Assembly: GCA_023511625.1 (NCBI GenBank)
Contig: JAIMBD010000002.1
Coordinates: 124,001 to 188,000 of the forward strand
Direction of reading: 5' to 3'
DNA from: Bacillota bacterium
GTDB taxonomy: Bacteria > Bacillota > Sulfobacillia > Sulfobacillales > Sulfobacillaceae
Length of the DNA stretch: 64,000 nucleotides
Part shown: in pieces, positions 53,192-62,410 of the stretch
Position numbering within the stretch: the stretch's first letter is position 1
How the letters are laid out: each line of letters starts with the position of its first letter
The notes under the pieces: model-generated
Seen by the model: only the letters and a program-made list of their open reading frames with translations
What the model was told of the DNA's origin: nothing
The model's database searches: none
Translations under genes and position numbers: made by a program

Positions 53192-53330
53192 GGACCTGAC
53201 TCCTCTCGTCTTTGGACTCGATAGGGCGGGATCCGAGGGCCAAGCCCTCCCCGGATCTGGAATGGACCCCGTTCGAGTGGTTCTGAACCGAGATCCGGAA
53301 GCAGGTTAAATCCACTCGTCATAGAGTTCC

Positions 53331-54356
53331 CTAAATACTATAGTGAAGTACAGAAATGGCGTCAACCAAGCCAGGAAGCCGCCAGCCCCAGCTCACCAAG
53401 GCCAAAAACAGCAAATAAAATCCGCCGGAGAGCATCAAGGCGGCAAAGGGCAGCCGATCGCGGCGCACCTCGAGCCACAGCGCCGCCGCGGCTCCCCAGG
53501 CCAGGGCAGCCGTCGCCCACTCCCACGGGGAAAACTGCCAGGGGCTAAACCACAGGCCTAGAGCCGGCACCACGCTGGCCTGGAACGCCATGGCCCCGGT
53601 GATGTTCCCCACTGCCAGCTGATCCCGCCGCCGCCGAATCCAGATCACGCTGTTGAGCACCTCGGGCAATTCCGTGGCCAATGGGGTGATCATCACCGAC
53701 AACAGAAAGCCCGACCAACCCCACCGTCGCGAGACGTTTTCAAGCCCTATGACGAAGAAATGCGCGCCTAAGAGCAGACCTCCGAGGGCCATCGCCACCT
53801 GGGCCAAAATCACTACCGCCGGCGGCTCGGCGCCGCCCCATAGGTGCAGCGGCGACTCCGGCCGAGGAGCTGCCGTGCCTCCTCCCTGGACCATCAGGCG
53901 CCGCGCATGCCAGAGGTATAGGCCTACCAGCCCCGCCCCCACTGCAGTCTTGACTGCAGGAGAAAACCAGCCCGCAGCCACGGCCATCCCGAAGCTCACC
54001 AGGAAGAACGCCAAATCGCGCCGCGTCGGTCCGAGGTCGGCCCGGAGGGAAAGATGCGGTCGCCGGGTCCACCACAGGCCGGCTCCCAGCACCATGAACC
54101 CCAAGGTCGCCAACATAAACGGCGCGCCCAGGATGGCGCCCAACCCAATGGCGGCCTCTGAAGGATGCCCGAAGATCAGTGCCACCACCGGGACCAGGGT
54201 TTCCGGCAGGGCCGTCCCCAACGCCGCCAATAGGGAGCCCACGGCGCCCTCGCTGAGCCGAAACCGATTGCCGAACCACTCGACCCCGTTGGTGAAGTAA
54301 TCGGCCGACAGCACGATAAGCAGCATCCCGCTCAAGACCAACACCGCCAGCGACAC
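53331..54356 (-). CDS. Sodium/calcium exchanger family cation antiporter
   Basis: 341 residues with about ten membrane segments. Two inverted alpha-repeats carry acidic motifs: LLAALGTALPETLVPVVAL near the N-terminus and ITPLATELPEVLNSVIW with GNITGAMAFQASVVPALG in the second half, as in the CaCA (YrbG/CAX) superfamily. Probably Ca2+ (or Na+) export. The GTG at 54356 follows GGAGGCACAGC. A second calcium exporter besides the P-type ATPase in this window. Confidence 0.88.
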   Translation of the reverse strand: MSLAVLVLSGMLLIVLSADYFTNGVEWFGNRFRLSEGAVGSLLAALGTALPETLVPVVALIFGHPSEAAIGLGAILGAPFMLATLGFMVLGAGLWWTRRPHLSLRADLGPTRRDLAFFLVSFGMAVAAGWFSPAVKTAVGAGLVGLYLWHARRLMVQGGGTAAPRPESPLHLWGGAEPPAVVILAQVAMALGGLLLGAHFFVIGLENVSRRWGWSGFLLSVMITPLATELPEVLNSVIWIRRRRDQLAVGNITGAMAFQASVVPALGLWFSPWQFSPWEWATAALAWGAAAALWLEVRRDRLPFAALMLSGGFYLLFLALVSWGWRLPGLVDAISVLHYSI

Positions 54357-54416
54357 CGCTGTGCCTCCCCTCCGCCTGCCTGGACCGGTCCATCAAGCCA
54401 CGAAGGGTATATGGGA

Positions 54417-54899
54417 TCAGGGCTCGGGCGATGTCACCGCCAGCCCTGGAAACCCCTGTTGGCGCAGCGCCTCGTACACCACCACAGCCACGGCGTTGCT
54501 CAAATTGAGCGAACGCACGCCCAGCGCCATGGGAATCTGGCACCAGCGGTGGGGATAAGCCTCCAGCAGCCATTCGGGCAGCCCCGTCGACTCTCGCCCG
54601 AAGACCAGGCAGTCGCCGCGGCCGTAGGCCACCGTGTCGTAGCGCACCCCGCCCCGAGCCGTAAACAGCCAAAGCGGCGGCGGAGGGTTCGGTAAGGAGT
54701 CCAGGAAGGCGCTCCAGGACCGGTGCACGCGCACCGACACGAGATGCCAATAGTCTACCCCTGCCCGCTTTAGATAGCGGTCACTGAGAGAAAAGCCGAG
54801 GGGCTCGATCAGATCCAGCGCCGTATGGGTGGCCGCGCAGGTGCGGGCGATGTTGCCGGTATTGGGCGGAATTTCCGGCTCCACTAGCACCACCCGCAT
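54417..54899 (-). CDS. trmL: tRNA (cytidine/uridine-34) 2'-O-methyltransferase TrmL
   Basis: 160 residues, a SPOUT enzyme (YibK/CspR) that methylates the wobble ribose of some leucine tRNAs. EPEIPPNTGNIARTCAATH, LVFGRESTGLPEWLL, IPMALGVRSLNLSNAVAVVVYEALRQ are the knot motifs. The ATG at 54899 is close to family starts. Confidence 0.95.
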   Translation of the reverse strand: MRVVLVEPEIPPNTGNIARTCAATHTALDLIEPLGFSLSDRYLKRAGVDYWHLVSVRVHRSWSAFLDSLPNPPPPLWLFTARGGVRYDTVAYGRGDCLVFGRESTGLPEWLLEAYPHRWCQIPMALGVRSLNLSNAVAVVVYEALRQQGFPGLAVTSPEP

Positions 54900-54921
54900 C
54901 CCTGCTGCTCCCTCCCCAACC

Positions 54922-55077
54922 CTAGAACGACTGCCGGAAGGTTTCGGTCTGACGAAACTCTAGATACAGCTCCGCCAGACGACCCAAGAGGTCTTGCATG
55001 CCCATATCGCGCAACAATTCAGCTAAAGCCAGGAAGTGGCCCTGGGCTTCGTCGGTGTTGCGAACCACATCGTCCAT
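54922..55077 (-). CDS. Small helical protein, 51 residues, unknown
   Basis: The ORF begins MDDVVRNTDEAQGHFLALAE and is strongly helical and acidic-amphipathic (LLRDMGMQDLLGRLAELYLEF). The ATG at 55077 follows GGAGGTACGAGG, a good ribosome site. It lies between trmL and dat on the same strand, 33 bases after dat. A longer frame upstream overlaps dat and is rejected. No family is recognised; the site and codon pattern favour a real gene. Confidence 0.65.
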   Translation of the reverse strand: MDDVVRNTDEAQGHFLALAELLRDMGMQDLLGRLAELYLEFRQTETFRQSF

Positions 55078-55109
55078 CCTCGTACCTCCCTCCTGCAGGG
55101 AAGGATTCC

Positions 55110-55955
55110 CTAACCGAGGCGGGACGATACCTTGGTTTCGGCCCAAAATGCCTCCAACAGGCGCCGGGTCACCGGTCCTGGCTTGCCGAGATACCGTCCG
55201 TCCACGGTGGTCACCGGCAAGATCCCGATGTTGGTCCCAGTCAAAAACGCCTCTTCGGCCGTGTACATCTCGTCGGGCGTAAAGGGTCGCAACTCCATCG
55301 GCAGGTTCAGCGCCCGGGCCAAACGCAGCGTCACCTCCCGGGTGATTCCAGGCAGGATGTAATTCGTCTCGGGCGCCGTGCGCAGCACGCCTCCGCGCAC
55401 GATGAACACATTGGCCGAAGAGGCTTCCGTCACCACCCCGTCGCGCACGAAGATGGCCTCGTACGCGCCCTGGCGATGGGCTTTCTGCTTGGCCAAGACG
55501 TTGGGCAGCAACCCTACGGTTTTGATCCACACCTTGGCCCACCGGTCGTCGGGCACCGTGATCACCCGAACCCCTTCCGCCAAAAGTTCGCGCGAAACCG
55601 GTTCGACGGGGCGAATCCACATCACCACCGTCGGCGCCGTCCCCTCCGGGGGAAAGAGATGCGACCGCGGATGCACCCCGCGGGAGATCTGAATGTACAG
55701 GGAGCCTTCCTCGAAGTTCCGGTCCCGTTTCAATTCGTCGGCCGCTTGCCGCAAGGCGTCGAGGTCGACCGGAGGAAACTCCAACGCCTGAAGGCCAAAC
55801 CGCAGGCGCTCGATGTGAAGGTCCCACGCAAACAGGAGATCGCCGTAGAGATGGATGACCTCGTAGACGGCGTCTCCAAAGAGAAACCCCCGGTCATCAA
55901 TGGGAATCCGGGCTTGGCTGATGTCGACAAACTCCCCATTGAGATAGACTCGCAT
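55110..55955 (-). CDS. dat: D-amino acid aminotransferase (class IV PLP)
   Basis: 281 residues. Fold-type IV: RVYLNGEFVDISQARIPIDDRGFLFGDAVYEV, then ISRGVHPRSHLFPP, which is the D-amino acid transaminase form (branched-chain enzymes differ here), the PLP lysine in WIKTVGLLPNVLAKQKAH and EASSANVFIV. It makes D-glutamate/D-alanine for peptidoglycan. The ATG at 55955 follows GAGGAGACGGAA; the longer upstream frame is dropped. Confidence 0.9.
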   Translation of the reverse strand: MRVYLNGEFVDISQARIPIDDRGFLFGDAVYEVIHLYGDLLFAWDLHIERLRFGLQALEFPPVDLDALRQAADELKRDRNFEEGSLYIQISRGVHPRSHLFPPEGTAPTVVMWIRPVEPVSRELLAEGVRVITVPDDRWAKVWIKTVGLLPNVLAKQKAHRQGAYEAIFVRDGVVTEASSANVFIVRGGVLRTAPETNYILPGITREVTLRLARALNLPMELRPFTPDEMYTAEEAFLTGTNIGILPVTTVDGRYLGKPGPVTRRLLEAFWAETKVSSRLG

Positions 55956-56092
55956 TTCCGTCTCCTCTTCCTCGCCAGCATCGCGAGAACCCCTGGCGGT
56001 CACGCGGCCGCCCCGAGCGATTCCCGGTTGTTGGCCCTGCCTTGTCCCATGCCTAGGGCGGCCCGCTTTTCGAAAACGCGAGCCCCCTCCCT

Positions 56093-57532
56093 TTACACAT
56101 CGTCCCGGGCTTCGGGAACCGATTCGATGCGCAACAGGTTCGTCGTGCCAGGTGTACCAAACGGGACGCCTGCGGTCAAGAGATACCGGTCTCCCGGGGC
56201 CAGCACGCCGCCCTGCACCGCCGCCGCCACCGCCTCCTTCATCATATCATCACTGGTCTTTGCCGGCGCCATGGGCCACGGAATGACTCCCCACAGGAGC
56301 GTCAACCGACGCCGCGTGGCCAGATGCGGAGAAAGCCCTACCACCGGAGGTCGCGGCCGGAACCGGCTCACCCAACGGGCAGTGGTGCCCGACTCGGTCG
56401 CCGTGAGAATGGCCGCCAACGGTAGGGTACGGCTTAACGCGGCGGCGGCCCAAGCCACCGCCGCGCCGACCGACTCCGGATTCAACCCCGGCTCGTGGCG
56501 GTATTGGATGGCCTGATCCGCCCGCGCAGCCAGCTCGGCCAGAACTCGCACCGCCTCCACGGGATAGGCCCCCAAGGCCGTTTCTTCTGACAGCATCACG
56601 GCATCGCTGCCGTCCCAGATGGCATTGGCTACATCGGTGGTTTCGGCGCGCGTCGGTTCCGGCCGGTGAACCATCGACTCCAGCATCTGGGTGGCCGTGA
56701 CCACGGGCACCCCTCGCCGGGCGGCAGCAAAAATGATGGCCTTTTGCAGTTCTGGCACCTCCAGCGGGGAGCATTCCACGCCGAGATCGCCGCGAGCCAC
56801 CATCACAGCGTCGGCCCGAGGCAAAATGGCATCGAGGGCGTCGACCGCCGCCCGCGTCTCGATCTTGGCCACGAGCCATGGCTGAAGGCCGAGCCCAGCC
56901 AGCGCTGCGCGCGCGGCGCTTAGGTCTTCGGGTCCCCGGACCAAGGACACGGCCACAAAATCGATGCGGGTGCCCGCCGCGCGAAACGCCTCAAGGTCGT
57001 GGGGGGATAGGATCGGTAGCGGCCAGGGCGCGCCGACGCGACTGATCTTTTGGCCTAAAGACACCGTTCCGCCACGATGCACCTGCCCCGCGACCCAACC
57101 TGCTCCCGCCTCCAAGGTGGTCAGCCCCAAAGCCCCGTCGCCGAATTCCAAACCACTCCCTGGCCTTACTGCCGCCAAAAGGCCGGGCCAGTCTACGGTG
57201 ACGGCCGGTTCGGCCGGCGGCTGCACGCCTGGTTCTACCACCGCCAGCCGCGCACCCTCGCCGAGCGGCAGGGGGTTTTGTGGGGTCACGGCCCGCACCC
57301 GGACCTCGGGGCCAGCAGTGTCCAACATGACCCCCACCGGACGCCCGAGAGCGGCACTGGCCGCCTCCACCCGGTCGAGCCACCGGCCGAGCGCAGGCAG
57401 GTCGGTATGCGAGAGGTTGATGCGCACCACGTCCGCGCCCGCCGCTAAGGCAGCTCGCAACACTTCGGGGGACTCCAAGGCAGGTCCCAGCGTAATGACG
57501 ATCTTGGTCCGTCGCGTCGCCGGCGCCGTCAC
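56093..57532 (-). CDS. pyk: Pyruvate kinase
   Basis: 479 residues. It makes ATP and pyruvate from phosphoenolpyruvate. RRTKIVITLGPA, DVVRINLSHT, AKIETRAAVDALD (active-site Lys/Glu), VARGDLGVE and ATQMLESMVHRPEPTRAETTDVANAIWDG-type signature are present. The C-terminal phosphohistidine extension found in many Bacillus enzymes is absent. The GTG at 57532 overlaps the stop of the small upstream gene as GTGA. Confidence 0.95.
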   Translation of the reverse strand: MTAPATRRTKIVITLGPALESPEVLRAALAAGADVVRINLSHTDLPALGRWLDRVEAASAALGRPVGVMLDTAGPEVRVRAVTPQNPLPLGEGARLAVVEPGVQPPAEPAVTVDWPGLLAAVRPGSGLEFGDGALGLTTLEAGAGWVAGQVHRGGTVSLGQKISRVGAPWPLPILSPHDLEAFRAAGTRIDFVAVSLVRGPEDLSAARAALAGLGLQPWLVAKIETRAAVDALDAILPRADAVMVARGDLGVECSPLEVPELQKAIIFAAARRGVPVVTATQMLESMVHRPEPTRAETTDVANAIWDGSDAVMLSEETALGAYPVEAVRVLAELAARADQAIQYRHEPGLNPESVGAAVAWAAAALSRTLPLAAILTATESGTTARWVSRFRPRPPVVGLSPHLATRRRLTLLWGVIPWPMAPAKTSDDMMKEAVAAAVQGGVLAPGDRYLLTAGVPFGTPGTTNLLRIESVPEARDDV

Positions 57533-57732
57533 CCCAGTTGCCCGAGATGTTGGGTAATGACCTCGTTGGCCTCTTCCGCCTCGCCCTCCGGCACCTGGAC
57601 TTCGACGCTGCCCCGGCCGTTTTCATCTAACTCCACGGCCCGAAGATTGACCATGAAGCCTTCCGCGGCCAAAATTTGCTTTAGCCGTTCCGCCAGGCGC
57701 ATAGTGGGCGCGATATAGACCACCGTCCACAT
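57529..57732 (-). CDS. Conserved small protein (DUF2007-like), upstream of pyk
   Basis: 67 residues. WTVVYIAPTMRLAERLKQILAAEGFMVNLR, then VEVQVPEGEAEEANEVI, forms a ferredoxin-like beta-alpha-beta unit. Similar small proteins occur next to pfkA/pyk in other Bacillota and are sometimes mis-named glutamate decarboxylase (from memory). It overlaps pyk by GTGA, so the two are likely co-expressed. Function unknown. Confidence 0.8.
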   Translation of the reverse strand: MWTVVYIAPTMRLAERLKQILAAEGFMVNLRAVELDENGRGSVEVQVPEGEAEEANEVITQHLGQLG

Positions 57733-57790
57733 CCCCGGCCAGCCCTCCTCGTCGCTACGTCCGGCGCCGCCGCCGGTTTCGCCATTCCAA

Positions 57791-59290
57791 TTACCATTCC
57801 AAAGGCAGGGGATCCGCTTTGTGCGACTGCGAGTGCGGCTGCCCTACGCGGAATACCGAAAGCACCGCAGCGATCCCGCCCAGGGCCACCAAAAGGTACA
57901 ACGTCCATCGCAGGGAGGGGATCCAAGGTCCTACCGGACCGCCCGCGGCCAAGGTGCCGCCGTACACCGCCAACAAGATGGTGACCAAAGCCAGCGACAC
58001 CGCTGTTCCTGAGGCCATTCCGAGCGACCGGGCCATATTCAAGATCCCTCCCCCCACCCCCAGGCGGTCTTGGGGCAGGCTCCCCATCACCGAGCTGTTG
58101 TTGGGCGGAGTGAACATCCCCAATCCGACCCCAACAAAGAACAATTCCACGACTAAAAATACCACGTCGGGTCGGGTCCCGATACTGAGCGCGAGCAAAA
58201 ACGTGGCCAACGCGGCGACCACCATCCCACCGGTGGTGATAAGCCGCGGTCCCGCCCGGTCTGCCGCACGCCCGGCCACCGGAGCCGTCACCGTCATCCC
58301 CAGGGGCACGGCCGTCATCACCAGACCCACCACTGCCGAGGGATAATGCATGACCCGCTCGAAAAAGTACGGCATCAAGACCAGCACGCCGAACATCACC
58401 AGGTACGACAGCAATCCCGTAACGTTCCCGATGGTGAACACCGGAATTCGAAAAAGGCGCAGGTCGATGAGGGGGGCGCGCGTCCGCCGCTCCCACTGCC
58501 AAAAGGCCAACGCCAAGGCCAAAGCCACGGCCCAAAGGCCGAGGATGCGCGGCGAGGACCAGCCCCAAGTCTGCCCCTCCTCGAGTCCCAGCATCACCGC
58601 CACCAACAGGGGCGCGAACAGAGCGCTACCCACCCAGTCAAACCAAGGCCGGTTGCCAGACAGCCGATCCCGTGGCAAGATCAGTGCTCCCGCCAACGTC
58701 CCAAGGAGGCCCACCGGCACGTTGACATAGAAAATGGCCCGCCATCCGAAGAGCGCGATCAGGGCTCCGCCGACGGCAGGCCCCACGGACAGCCCCACGG
58801 CCTGGGCGGACCCTTGAAAACCGATGGCCTGTCCGCGCACGCTCGGGGGGACCGTGGCGGTGATGATGGCGACCGAGTTGGCCTGTAACATGGCCGCACC
58901 TGCGGCCTGGAAGACGCGCGCCACGATCAACATCGGCATGCTGAGCGCGGCCCCGCACGCCGCCGACCCGACGATGAACACCAAGAACCCAAAGGTGTAC
59001 AGCGGCTTGCGGCCCAGCATATCGGCCAACCGCCCAAACAGCGTCAGCAAAGTGGCCAGCGTCAGGAGGTAGGCGATGAGGACCCAACCTACTTCCGACC
59101 CGGCCCGAAAATAGGTGCCGAGGTCGGGCAGGGCCACGTTGACGATGCTGGCATCCAACGCGGCCATAAACGCCCCCACGCAGACCGTGCCCACCACATA
59201 CCAGTGGTATCCCGCCCGTTCGGTGAACCGCCGCGAAGGCAGCGACAGCCACCACGCCTTCAACCCGTGCGCCTCGCCCCCGATGTCCAC
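57791..59290 (-). CDS. MFS transporter, DHA2 (14-helix) drug exporter family
   Basis: 499 residues and about 14 membrane segments. DHA2 motifs: FMAALDASIVNVALPDLG (motif D1), RLADMLGRKPLYTFGF (motif A) and GPAVGGALIALFGWRAIFYVNVPVG (motif C/G). Probably a proton-driven exporter of toxic organic compounds. The GTG at 59290 is chosen because it follows GGGGGG with six-base spacing; a longer TTG-start frame (59347) has no ribosome site. It is divergent from rqcH. Confidence 0.88.
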   Translation of the reverse strand: MDIGGEAHGLKAWWLSLPSRRFTERAGYHWYVVGTVCVGAFMAALDASIVNVALPDLGTYFRAGSEVGWVLIAYLLTLATLLTLFGRLADMLGRKPLYTFGFLVFIVGSAACGAALSMPMLIVARVFQAAGAAMLQANSVAIITATVPPSVRGQAIGFQGSAQAVGLSVGPAVGGALIALFGWRAIFYVNVPVGLLGTLAGALILPRDRLSGNRPWFDWVGSALFAPLLVAVMLGLEEGQTWGWSSPRILGLWAVALALALAFWQWERRTRAPLIDLRLFRIPVFTIGNVTGLLSYLVMFGVLVLMPYFFERVMHYPSAVVGLVMTAVPLGMTVTAPVAGRAADRAGPRLITTGGMVVAALATFLLALSIGTRPDVVFLVVELFFVGVGLGMFTPPNNSSVMGSLPQDRLGVGGGILNMARSLGMASGTAVSLALVTILLAVYGGTLAAGGPVGPWIPSLRWTLYLLVALGGIAAVLSVFRVGQPHSQSHKADPLPLEW

Positions 59291-59451
59291 GCCTATCCCC
59301 CCATCCGTCGCTTCGCTCCCGACGCCCCGGGCGGCAAAACGCAACAAGCCCCGGAACCGCTGGCGCGGTGCCTCGACGCCAGCCCGGCACGGGATTTCTG
59401 CCCCCTATCCTACCACAAAAGCGAAGCGTGCCCGCGCCGGGGGACCACTTC

Positions 59452-59460
59452 TGCTATCAT
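59452..59460 (+). promoter_or_regulatory. Extended -10 promoter of rqcH
   Basis: TGCTATCAT with -10 TATCAT (59455-59460) about 54 bases before the ATG. No recognisable -35. Same TGCTATnAT form as upstream of nudF and the zinc-ribbon gene. Confidence 0.55.
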
Positions 59461-59513
59461 CATCTCCCGAAAGCAGGCCGCGCTCGCGCGGCCCGGGAGG
59501 GGAGGCCGAGACC

Positions 59514-61109
59514 ATGCCCATCGATGCCCTGGTGCTGCGGCGCCTTGAGGCGATATGGCAGGCGGAATTGGTGGGGACGCGCTTTGATCGCGTCGAGGCC
59601 GGGCCGGGACGAGCGGCCCTCATCGGATATCACCCCCAGCGGCGCGAGCGCGTCGTCCTCCTCATCGTCTGGCAACCGGGCTTCGCCCGCGTCCACCGCG
59701 TCCGCCGGCGTCTTTCCCTCGCAGGCGCGCCTGCGCCCGCGTTTTGGACCCGCTTCTTACCCTTTACCGTTGACGCCGTCAGGGTCCCCCCTTGGGAGCG
59801 GGTGGTTGAGATCCGCGGAGTGCGGCACGACGAATGGGACCTCCCTGTTCCCCTCCAGTTGGTGGTGGAACTGACGGGAACCCACACCAATGTCATCTGG
59901 GTGGACGCCTCGGGCACGGTCCTCGATGCCATACGCCTCGTCTCGGGGACGTCGAAGGGACGGGTGGTCTTGCCGGGCCATCCCTACACGCCTCTGGTCC
60001 CCCCGCCCGACCCGTGCGTGACGCGCGATGCGGCGGCACTGCCACCGTGGGCACGCCTGCTGTTGGAGCACGAGGGCGAAGAGTTTTGGCAACGGCTGTG
60101 CCGGGACTGGGGGACTCGGCAGTGGAAAGCCTGGCAGTTGACGGGACCGTCCGGGGAATCGGAGGTGTGGGTCTACCCCCTGCCGGGATGGCAAGCCGAA
60201 CCGGCCGAGGACCTTGAAGCGGCCATCGATGCCGTCTTTATGGCCCGCGAAGAAGCCGCCCGGCGCCTGGAGTTGCACCGTCAACTCGCCGCCGAGTGGC
60301 GTCGGCGCTTGGATCAGATCTCCGAACGGATGGCCGAGCTTTCCGCGTGGCTCGAGCAAGACGGGGAAGCCGATCGCCGCTTGGGCGACCTGTGGCTGAG
60401 CTATCAGGGGCTCTTTGTCGGCGGACGCCGCACGGCATCGGTGGTGGATTGGGAAACGGGCACTCCCGTCACGCTGACCCTGGCTCCGGGACAGACGCCC
60501 GCTGCTGCCGCCCGCGCCGCCTACACCCGATACCGCAAGCTGCGCCACCGACGAGAAGCCGCCTTGCGCCTGTTGCCGGACTTAGAACGGGAACGGGCAG
60601 CCGTCCAGGCACAACTCGAAGCCTTGGAATCCGGCCCCCATCCTTTGGCGTGGTACGAAGCCCAGGGGGCTCGACCCAGCGCGCGCCGGCCGGCACCGCC
60701 GCGGAACGCGGCGTTTCGCCGCTACACCTCGATCGGCGGCTTTACCCTCTTAGTGGGTCGCAACCAACAGGAAAACCACCGCCTCACCTTTCAGGTGGCC
60801 CAGCCCGACGACCTCTGGTTCCACGTCAAGCAGGGGCCGGGCGCGCACGTGGTCCTGCGCACCGAACGCCGCCAGCCAAGCCATGAGGACCTCTTGGACG
60901 CCGCCCACCTGGCTGCCTTCTTTAGCCCGGCGGCGCATTCCTCCCTGGTACCGGTGGACTACACGCAGCGCAAGTTCGTGCGCAAGCGCCCGCACGCCGA
61001 ACCGGGCGAGGTGCTCTACCGCCAGGAGAAGACGTTGTTCATCACGCCCGACCGCGATCGCCTAAAACGCCTCGGAGCCGTGCGCGACCCGTTGGGCGAC
61101 CTCCCCTAA
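59514..61109 (+). CDS. rqcH: Ribosome quality control protein RqcH (NFACT, YloA)
   Basis: 531 residues, near the lower end of the family. It binds 50S subunits carrying stalled peptidyl-tRNA and adds alanine tails. The N-terminal NFACT-N part has LVVELTGTHTNVIWVDASG (like GRHSNIILVD); a coiled-coil and HhH region follow. The C-terminal NFACT-R domain has SIGGFTLLVGRNQQENHRLT, DDLWFHVKQGPGAHVVLR and VDYTQRKFVRK. The ATG at 59514 follows GGGGAGG. yloA is next to yloB in B. subtilis; here they are far apart. Confidence 0.93.
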   Translation: MPIDALVLRRLEAIWQAELVGTRFDRVEAGPGRAALIGYHPQRRERVVLLIVWQPGFARVHRVRRRLSLAGAPAPAFWTRFLPFTVDAVRVPPWERVVEIRGVRHDEWDLPVPLQLVVELTGTHTNVIWVDASGTVLDAIRLVSGTSKGRVVLPGHPYTPLVPPPDPCVTRDAAALPPWARLLLEHEGEEFWQRLCRDWGTRQWKAWQLTGPSGESEVWVYPLPGWQAEPAEDLEAAIDAVFMAREEAARRLELHRQLAAEWRRRLDQISERMAELSAWLEQDGEADRRLGDLWLSYQGLFVGGRRTASVVDWETGTPVTLTLAPGQTPAAAARAAYTRYRKLRHRREAALRLLPDLERERAAVQAQLEALESGPHPLAWYEAQGARPSARRPAPPRNAAFRRYTSIGGFTLLVGRNQQENHRLTFQVAQPDDLWFHVKQGPGAHVVLRTERRQPSHEDLLDAAHLAAFFSPAAHSSLVPVDYTQRKFVRKRPHAEPGEVLYRQEKTLFITPDRDRLKRLGAVRDPLGDLP

Positions 61110-61148
61110 GCCCGCCGCAGCCGAAGGCGCGGCCGCCCCTCGCCCGCC

Positions 61149-61703
61149 TTATCCCTTGGGCCGGGACAGGGGCACGCCTGCGCGGCACAGGGGGCATTGA
61201 GCGGCTTCCCAACTGTCTACGCGCACCCGTAGACATGCCTCGTACGCATACGGCCAGGGCGCCTCGCCACCGGTGCGGTCGACCAAGGCCGCCACAGCTC
61301 GCACGGTGCCGCCTGCCGCCACCACCGCGTCGATCACCTGCTGCACCGAGTGCCCGGTGGTCACGGCGTCCTCGACCACCACCACCGGTTCCCCGGCTCC
61401 CACTACAAACCCGCGGCGGAAGGCCATGGTGCCGTCGACCTTTTCGCAAAACAGGGCTCGCACCCCCAAAATGCGGGCCAAAGCCCAAGCCGGAATGATG
61501 CCCCCTACCGCTGGACCGACCACGGCCTCGGGCCGAAAGCGGCGCACTCGCTCCGCCAGGTGCTGCACCCACCGCTCCAGACGCTCGGGGTGTTCCGTCA
61601 AGCGCGCCATGAGGAAAAAGCGGTCACTATGGCGCCCGGTGGTCAGCAGGAAGTGCCCCTCCAGATAGGCGCCGGTCTCGCGCAACTCCTCTAACCAGTC
61701 CAT
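61149..61703 (-). CDS. pyrE: Orotate phosphoribosyltransferase
   Basis: 184 residues. It forms OMP from orotate and PRPP. The PRPP-binding motif is VVVVEDAVTTGHSVQQVID. YLEGHFLLTTGRHSDRFF and GPAVGGIIPAWALARIL are typical. A C-terminal CPLCRAG knuckle is found in a subset of PyrE proteins. The ATG at 61703 overlaps pyrF by 13 bases. Confidence 0.96.
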   Translation of the reverse strand: MDWLEELRETGAYLEGHFLLTTGRHSDRFFLMARLTEHPERLERWVQHLAERVRRFRPEAVVGPAVGGIIPAWALARILGVRALFCEKVDGTMAFRRGFVVGAGEPVVVVEDAVTTGHSVQQVIDAVVAAGGTVRAVAALVDRTGGEAPWPYAYEACLRVRVDSWEAAQCPLCRAGVPLSRPKG

Positions 61704-62410
61704 CCCCTCACCTCCTGCCCATGGCCTTTCGGCCCTTCGCCCCCGATCGTCTCCAACAAGCGGTCTAGGGCTGCCCGGGGATTGGGGTCTTGCGTCACCA
61801 GACGACCCACCACCACATCGGTGGCTCCGTCCCGGGCCGCTTGGGCCGGCGTGACCACGCGGCGCTGGTCGTCGGCCGGCCCTGCCGTCCACCGCACACC
61901 TGGCACCACGCGCCGCCCCTCAGGCCACAGGGTGCGCACCTGGGCCAGCTCCTCGCCACTGGACACCACCCCGTCCAATCCAGCCCGAGCAGCCAAGTTC
62001 GCCCAGCGCTGCACCCACGGGTGCGATTCGGTTCCCCACCCCAACGCGGCCAGTTCCTCCCGCCCGAGGCTGGTCAGCAGGGTGACGGCCACCACCGCCA
62101 TCGGCCCCTTGTGTTCCGCGGCGGCTTGGAGCATGGCCAAGCCTCCCGCGCCGTGCACCGTCAAAAGCTCTACCCCCAAGTCGCGCGCCGCCGCAACGGC
62201 TCCCGCCACGGTGCGCGGGATGTCGTGGAGCTTGAGGTCCAAGAAAATCTTGGCCCCCCCTCGGGCCCACGCCTCTACGGCCTCGGGCCCCGCCCGCACA
62301 AACAACTCCAGCCCGACCTTGAAGTGGCGATGCGGCCAAAGATGGTCCATCCACGCCTCTGCCGCCGCTCGCGAAGCAGTGTCTAGGGCCACCCACACCG
62401 TGACGCTCAT
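61691..62410 (-). CDS. pyrF: Orotidine-5'-phosphate decarboxylase
   Basis: 239 residues. It decarboxylates OMP to UMP. The catalytic segment FLDLKLHDIPRTVAGAVAAA has the DxKxxDIP tetrad. HFKVGLELFVRAG, VVPGVRWTAGPADDQRRVVTPAQAARDGA and VVGRLVTQDPNP are typical. The ATG at 62410 overlaps the pyrD stop as ATGA. Confidence 0.97.
   Translation of the reverse strand: MSVTVWVALDTASRAAAEAWMDHLWPHRHFKVGLELFVRAGPEAVEAWARGGAKIFLDLKLHDIPRTVAGAVAAARDLGVELLTVHGAGGLAMLQAAAEHKGPMAVVAVTLLTSLGREELAALGWGTESHPWVQRWANLAARAGLDGVVSSGEELAQVRTLWPEGRRVVPGVRWTAGPADDQRRVVTPAQAARDGATDVVVGRLVTQDPNPRAALDRLLETIGGEGPKGHGQEVRGWTG

Noticed and set aside
55078-55827. 301-codon frame ending in the 51-residue ORF
   Set aside because: Its upstream part is a shadow of dat; only the last 51 codons have their own ribosome site.
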